Source of the DNA: Erythrobasidium yunnanense | Lineage: Eukaryota; Basidiomycota; Cystobasidiomycetes; Erythrobasidiales; Erythrobasidiaceae | Reading direction: 5' to 3' | Length of the DNA stretch: 64,000 nucleotides | NCBI GenBank assembly: GCA_001600175.1 | Contig: BCJC01000001.1 | Span: 4,015,652 to 4,079,651 of the forward strand | In this document: positions 58,039 through 64,000 of the stretch, in pieces | Numbering within the stretch: the stretch's first letter is position 1 | How the letters are laid out: each line of letters opens with the position of its first letter | Notes under the pieces: model-generated | What the model was told of the DNA's origin: nothing | Database searches by the model: none | What the model saw: only the letters and a program-made list of their open reading frames with translations | Translations under genes and position numbers: made by a program

Positions 58039-61000
58039 ATGGCCAGCAATGAACGCGAAACTGCAAGATTTGCGCAGCTCGACGCCCTCTTGCGAACGGC
58101 CCAGCTGGATCCTTATGCCCTCAAACACGCCTGTCTGCATGGCGCCATCCCCGACAAGCTGCGCCCAGAACTCTGGCGGCATCTGCTGGGCGTAGTAGAT
58201 CCATCCAAGCTCACCGGAAACCTGCAAGAGCGTGAAAGCTCCAAGCACGCCAGACGTACACAATATGCCCAACTCGTGCAAGAACTGCTGGATGCAGCTG
58301 TAAAGAGGCCTCTAGATGTGATTCCGACATCCGACTCTCGTACGGGATGCTGGCTGAGAATAAATGCGCAGACCGCACCGGGTAACCGCAAAGCACCTCA
58401 GGACATCTGGCTCGATGACATCGACAAGGATGTTCGCCGAACTCAAGGATCATATGCTTTCTTCTCGCAAGAGTCAGCTCCAGACTCACAAATTGCGGAC
58501 ATACAAGCGCGAAGAGCTCTCTTCGACAAGCTCGACCTGATGCATCCGCATCGCAAAGAGGAAGTCGAAGAACGGTACTCTCTATCTCCATCATCACCTA
58601 ACAAAGGCAAACAACGCGAAGACTCCTCTATCACCACCAACGACCGTCATTTCGAGTGTCTCATCCGGCTTTTGTACATATTCGCACTGCTCAACCCTGT
58701 GCACTATGTTCAAGGCATGTCGGAGCTCGTCGCACCTCTATACTACGTCTTCTCCCACTCGGATCAAGCCAGCGATGCAGAAGCAGACACTTTCTGGGCT
58801 TTCTCAAACTTGATGAGCGAGTTTGGGGATTTCTACGTGCAAGATTCGGATGGCAGCATGCACGAGCAAGAGCATCAGCAGTCAAAGAGGAATGGGAACA
58901 ACCTGTCGGTAGACACGCTTCTCCCGGCTGGAGAAAGTAGGACTGGACTAGGCGCCACGCTAAAACGATACGCTCGGCAACTGCACTGGATAGACAAGGA
59001 TCTAGCGTTCGACTTACACCGGCAAAAAGAAGTACAGCCGTAAGCAAGACACTCTGCTTATCCAAAACCAGAATCTGTGCTGAACTACCGATGTGTGTAC
59101 AGCACCTTCTACGCCCTCCGCTGGATCACATGTCTTTTCGCACTCGAGTTCCCGATACCGGACCTCATACAAGTTTGGGACAGTGTCTTCGCTCTACTAG
59201 CAGAAACAAATTCGTCAACCGCAAAAGCTGGACCGGACAGCCAAGCAAGGGACTTCTTGCTCGATATATGCTGTGCGATGGTGCTTTCAAAACGGTCAGA
59301 GCTTCTCTCATCGGGTGTGAGTGTTAATATTCCGGAGGTATCACTGGCTTTTCTGATCGTGAGTTTCGCTAGTTCTCGTCGTGTTTGCAGATGCTCCAAG
59401 GCTACTCCTGCGACGATGTCAATCTCCTCTTGACGCTAGCTTTCAACATACGTGAACGGCGTATCACATCCTCTCTTACCGGTCTGGACTTCCAAAACTT
59501 CTCCTCAGTTCCCAACTCACCTGCGATAGGCTACGAAGAGGCCGACACAGTGTCTCCTCTTCCAGTATCTGCGGCTGCGACTGCTGGTCTACAGTCTGCA
59601 AAGACGATGTTCGCAGCAGCTGCAGGGAGCACGACTGCTCAGGCGTTCAAGAATCGTTTCTGGCGGAGTCCTAGCACGTCTACACATGCCGAGATCGACT
59701 TTCCAGATAATGTCAGCGATGTATCGACAGCTACGGCTCCTGCTCAGCTTGAGCAATCACCTTCTTCACCTCTGCGGCGGCTGAATAGACAGTCTTACCA
59801 AAATACGCCGTCTCCTTCTCGTACATTACCAACCTCCCTTCCGTCCTCGGCATCCTCTCTCCTCAACCGTTACGCCTCGAGTCTCTCCCAGTCGGATGCA
59901 GCTGCTGCGCTCAGCAAAGCCACTACCAACTCGTACATTCAAGCTATGCAATGGAAAGAGTCCGCCCCATCAACTCTCTCGCAATTGCGTACAGACCTCT
60001 CAACAAAGGTTTCAGGCGCAGCTGGAGCTGCAAAGACGGTGATACGACCGCCTAGCCCGCATATGGATCCGCCTTTCACGCCTCCGACGGCTACAAATGG
60101 GCATTTCTTATCGCCGGAAGGTGTGTCAGCCAGTAAAAACGGAGAGAGACGAGCTTCGAACGGTCCGAAACCTCTGCTCTTGAGCTCGAGTGCGCGGCGA
60201 GCAAGCGGGGCAGGCATGCCTGCTGAGGTGTCGCCCTCAAACTCTCGCAGGACATCGCTCGCATCGCCTGGCCCTAGTGTAGGCCTGGGGCTGCCGTCTA
60301 CCTTCCAGACGCCAGATCGCCCAGTTTCGCCATCCTTCCGCGCTCGATCTCCTTCGCCTAATACCGCTTTCCGGCCTTCACCGCATACAAAAGCAGCTTC
60401 TGTAACCAGCTTTGGAAGCTACAAGTTCGGACAAGGTTCTCGCAATGGGCATGTATCTCCGCCTTCCGTCCAAGAACACTCTCGGGCTGCAAGTCTGGCT
60501 ACGCCTGTTAGCTTGCATGCGTCCCTTCCAGGCATCGACAGGCCGAGGACAAGCGAGAGGAGAGCGCCAAGCTTGGACCTACCGAGCAGCCAGCCTCTGC
60601 CTGCAAATGATAGCTCAGCACGGAGGAAGTACAAACAGGTCGATAGCCCCTTCGCCATCACTCGCAACAAGGGCGCTTCAAGTGAATTGGAGATACTGGA
60701 CGATGGTCTGCCGCCTACAGATGATAGTGCAACGGGTCCCTCAACGCCTAGCGATGTCTTGTCAAACTACCTACAAGACTACGCATACGATCCAGAAGTA
60801 CAGGAGCCGGCCGCAAGAGACAATCGACCTGCTACTCCACCACCAGTGCTGGACATGAGGCAGAGCTTGGAACGGTACTCGCTCTCAGATGATGTTCCGC
60901 TCTCGCCTACATCGATGCTTGCTCGACGAAAGCCACGGACATCGTCGCTGGCTCCGGACGCTCCTCAGACTCCTTTCAAAGATGCAGAGCTGCCGCTAGA

Positions 61001-61097
61001 CAGAAGTCGGCGGAGAATTACCAGTTCTCGGCGGCCGACGCAGAGGGACTCTTACAGCGCTTCCAGCGTAGTGAGCAATGATGATCTAGGGAACTGA
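58039..61097 (+). CDS. TBC-domain Rab GTPase-activating protein
   Basis: TBC proteins speed up GTP hydrolysis by Rabs. Start MASNERETARFAQLDALL. The TBC entry motif is GAIPDKLRPELWRHLLG; the arginine finger lies in LDDIDKDVRRT; the glutamine finger in HYVQGMSELVAP; and further motifs are DTFWAFSNLM and RWITCLFALEFPIPDLIQVWD. Residues after the domain form a 500-residue Ser/Pro-rich tail with many SP sites (SPSSPNKG, RSPSPN). Introns near 59040 and 59310-59390. The domain resembles TBC1D13/GYP6-like proteins; the Rab target is unknown. Confidence 0.88.
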
Positions 61098-61195
61098 AAT
61101 GTATACATAGAGAATCGATATATAGAGGAAATAAAGATATAATATACTGTCAATTGCTATTCATCTTCCTTTCTCTTACTCCAATACACAAGCTG

Positions 61196-62584
61196 ATGAG
61201 ATTCCGAGATGCGACCTTGAGAGTCGACCTACCTTGCGTGCACTGGTTTCTATACCCATCTGCGTCTTCAGAGCCTTCAGAAGTCAGTCCTTCCGACACC
61301 TACGAACATGTCGCGTCCCGTACGAACACAAGCCTGATGCATCTCCTAGGACACCGTCATCACCGGCAAAGTAATCTTGAAGCTTCATCGCGCAAAGACA
61401 TGCAGCCGTATCGATGTAGAGCTCGTAAGCACGAAGCATCTGAGTCATGCGTCGCCGAGAAGCCCGAACTGAGAAAAACAATGCAGATTGGGCTGCAAGG
61501 GTTGGCGTACGAGCATCATAGAGAAGAATATGAAGTCATGCATCAAAGCCTGTCCATCGATATCCACGAAAAGCTACCTGCGGAAGAGCACATCTTCGCG
61601 TTTAGTTTTATCGTCCCTTCGACAGCGACGTGAGCAGCTTCGACGGCAGGAAGATTCCGAGCTGATGACTGTCAAGGAAGACCCTTCGAGCGCTTCGCCG
61701 GCAATACTACGCGACATTTCGTGAGAGTCACCGTACCTGGTCTGGGACCTTTTGGACAAGCTCTGGTGCATGAAGAGCGAGTAGCACTGATAGTCAACTC
61801 GAATGGCAAACACAAAGCTGCCGAAGGCTTCGAAGCATATCACGAGACGGCGCATCAAGTTTTGGGACCTATGAGCGTACATGTCCTTACGCCTTTCCTG
61901 ATCGTCGGCGGCTACCTTCAGCTCTCTGTGTCTTTCCTTGGTCTAGCCCAGGAAGTCATACTGGAGAATGTCGGCGTGCAGCTGGTCATGGAAATGAGCG
62001 TTCAGAGCATGAAACATCCACCGACGATGCCATACGTTCATGCGTACCCCACCACCCTCACTGAACTATCAAGCTCGTCCACTACTTGCCTGCCCCAGCT
62101 CATGCAAAAGGACGAGGTCTTCAACCTGACCAAACGCTTTCGATTGCCGCACGATAGGGAGACTCGGCAGACGACGAATCCCTTAAGCCAGACTGGCATA
62201 CGAATGTCGCACAAGCTTGTGTTTTCCGTGCAATATCGAGGAGTTTCGGATTCAGAGGTATCACCGCGGAAGTTTACGCTCACTTTCCCCTGTCGTCTAT
62301 CATCTTGTGATTGCACGCTGGAACAGCTACAGTGCGTACATACTACGACGTACATTGGCATCCCTAATTCTGAGCCTATACTTGTGTGCAGACTGCCCGA
62401 GTTCAGCGAGCTTGATCCCCTTGCCCTAGAAGCTGAAAACAGCAAACGCCGTGAGAACAAGGAATGTCTATGTCGATGGGAGCCAGATGTTATAGAAGCG
62501 ATATACGGTGACTTCACGCGTGTACAGGGCACGCATCATGCGACGGAAGCGCCTGCTTGGGCTGATAAAGGTCTTCACGAGTGA
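61196..62584 (+). CDS. Arrestin-fold protein (alpha-arrestin-like)
   Basis: Start MRFRDATLRVDLPCVHWFLY at 61196. The first intron (GTCAGT...CTCCTAG) joins EPSE to DTVITGKVILKLHRAKTCSR, a typical arrestin N-lobe strand pattern; the second joins VEL to IGLQGLAYEHHREEYE; the third joins STAT to PFERFAGNTTRHFVRVTVPG. The C-lobe exon holds HVLTPFLIVGGYLQLSV and later RMSHKLVFSVQYRG. A Cys/Trp-containing end (ECLCRWEPDVIEAIYGDF) closes it at 62584. No PPxY motif was seen, so a ubiquitin-ligase adaptor role is only possible. Distinct from the pair at 14-18 kb. Confidence 0.78.
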
Positions 62585-62613
62585 TCGCATTCGCTATATG
62601 CGTGAAGATCACG

Positions 62614-63806
62614 CTAGAATCCTAGACGTCCCATCCTGGCGAGTCTAAGGTAGTAGAGCACGCCGGTCCCGGCACCACCTGGCACGTCGAAGAAGGAGTC
62701 AGTCGAGCCAGAACTGGGAGACGCATTGCGGACATACCTAGATGTGCAGCAGCTGCAACCCCTCCGTTCTGCAAGGGCGTCAAGGGCGGTCTATCAGTTC
62801 ACGGAAACAGCATCACGGGAAAGGAAGCCACTCACGGGATGTTTGAGCGCGATATACATATCGTAGCACACCAACCCCGACACCGCAATCCACGCAGGGA
62901 CCGGTACGACAGCAAAGAGCAATATCGTACTTTTCGGAAACGCCATCCCTACAAAAGCTAGGAAGCCATTGATAGCGCCTGATGCGCCGACTGCAAATCG
63001 GGGTGGACCACCGGCGTCTCGTTGAACGAGGTTCGCGATGAGCTGTACAGCGTTGCCTGCTAGACCTGCGACGATATATAGGCCTGCTGCTTGGGATGTC
63101 GTTAGGATAGCTAGAGCGGCAGGGGCTGCAAGACAACAAACGTTTTAGCATTCAGTATTAGGATGGGATGTTTGTAGGTGGGAAGCTTACCCATAAAATA
63201 GAAAGTGAGGAGATTCGCAAAGATATGGGAGAAGTCTTTTTGCGAGAAACAGCTCGTGAGAAGCGTCCATGGTCTGAGGATGTTGACCCAAGACGCCGCA
63301 AAGTTCTTGTACATGAACGACAGTGGACCAAAATCTCTGAATCTGCACATCCCAACAAACATGCTCAGTATTGCTCACCTTTCTTTAGGTTAAGAGCCAG
63401 CTTACCGCCTCGCTACGTCTTCAGCATACACCCAAGCTGCAAAGACCAACCCGTTTGCAGCTATTATGCCATAGAGTAACCATTCCCTAGGTATTTTCCT
63501 GTCTATCCAGAATTGCACCCTCTTTAAAGGTGATGATCGGATAGCTTGGATAGGCCGGTCTTGATACCACTGCGGCCGTGCAGCGCGTAGTATGGAAGAA
63601 GTGGATAGGAATCTAGAGGTGAAAGAATGCCTGGAACTTTTCGTGGAAAGTCGACAGAGCAGCTTGACATGCATCGGACTGGCGTGACTTTGAAAAGGAC
63701 GGGTGGAAGAGAAGAAGTGGTCCAATCTTGCATTATGTCGTAAGGAAGATGTCTTTGATGTCGAAGCGCCAGCTTGGATTAGAGATGATGACCAGGCACG
63801 CTGCAT
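62614..63806 (-). CDS. Rhomboid-family intramembrane serine protease, mitochondrial type
   Basis: The start at 63806 opens a presequence of about 80 residues rich in Ser, Arg and His (MQRAWSSSLIQAG), suggesting mitochondria. Next is KIPREWLLYGIIAANGLVFAAW (first helix), the loop FRDFGPLSFMYKNF, FSHIFANLLTFYFMG (conserved His/Asn), and FAVGASGAINGFLAFVG, with the catalytic Ser in GASG. The catalytic His appears in AAAAHLGG near the end, before LARMGRLGF at 62614. Introns fall near 63390, 63185, 63125 and 62800. The catalytic pair is intact. Substrates unknown. Confidence 0.88.
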
Positions 63807-64000
63807 CGTCTTGCGAGTCTGATGATGGAGCTTTTGTTGGAGAAGAAGCTAGATAACGATACGTCCTGCTATCGTGTGTCTTCCAGCGCTCGTAAGTATG
63901 GTCTGAAGAGTTGGTTTTAGTCAGTCAGAATGGTCTGGAGAGCAAGCCGTGATCGCATTGATCAGAGGTGTTCGACAGCAAAGTGAGCAAACGCATTGTA
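63807..64000. other. Window edge, no gene recognised
   Basis: The last 194 bp lie upstream of the rhomboid gene. I see no coding or RNA feature; they may hold its promoter and the start of a neighbour outside the window. Confidence 0.4.

Overview
The window is nuclear DNA of a gene-dense fungus. Genes are broken by many short introns of about 50-70 nt, usually with a GCTGAC/CTGAY-type branch point and a nearby CAG acceptor. Intergenic gaps are often 100-500 bp, and the proteins resemble basidiomycete families most. I read it as a compact basidiomycete genome; I cannot name the species. About 40 genes are supported. I saw no tRNA, rRNA, CRISPR array or LTR element.

Layout. 0-18 kb is housekeeping and metabolism: the 3' end of an unknown gene, glycerophosphocholine acyltransferase GPC1, mitochondrial malonyl transferase MCT1, a short-chain dehydrogenase, an iron-type alcohol dehydrogenase/maleylacetate reductase, the soluble ABC ATPase CAF16, ribosome factor TIF6, small Tim protein TIM9, and two tandem arrestin-like genes. 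18-25 kb is an accessory block: an F-box-like gene followed by three head-to-tail paralogues built like pogo/CENP-B-type DDE transposases but with the first catalytic aspartate replaced in all three. They share both intron positions and a promoter element, ACGCGT-N11/12-CACGTG. 25-37.5 kb holds the adaptin-binding p34 protein, CDC37, a class I glutamine amidotransferase, BNA6/QPRT, a Ser/Thr-rich single-pass membrane protein, RRP3 and a 2H phosphoesterase. 38-41.3 kb is coding-like but I could not resolve it into one gene. 41.5-64 kb holds AMMECR1, nascent-polypeptide complex alpha (EGD2), a SulP sulfate permease, a small spliced gene, BET4, DAD4, a FRAG1/DRAM/SFK1 membrane protein with an in-frame TGA, NUC1, COX5/subunit IV, GCN20, CDC50, a TBC RabGAP, an arrestin-fold protein and a rhomboid protease.

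The most interesting signals are (1) the tandem, apparently domesticated DDE/CENP-B-like cluster with its shared promoter module; (2) two introns, in CDC37 and the amidotransferase, that only fit as AT-AC introns with otherwise U2-like sequence, plus three GC-AG introns; (3) the TGA in the middle of a conserved reading frame at 50035; and (4) the unresolved 38-41 kb region. Functionally most genes are independent housekeeping units. Loose themes are trafficking (p34, CDC50, BET4, TBC, arrestins), mitochondria (MCT1, TIM9, NUC1, COX5, rhomboid) and translation/ribosome biogenesis (TIF6, RRP3, EGD2, GCN20).
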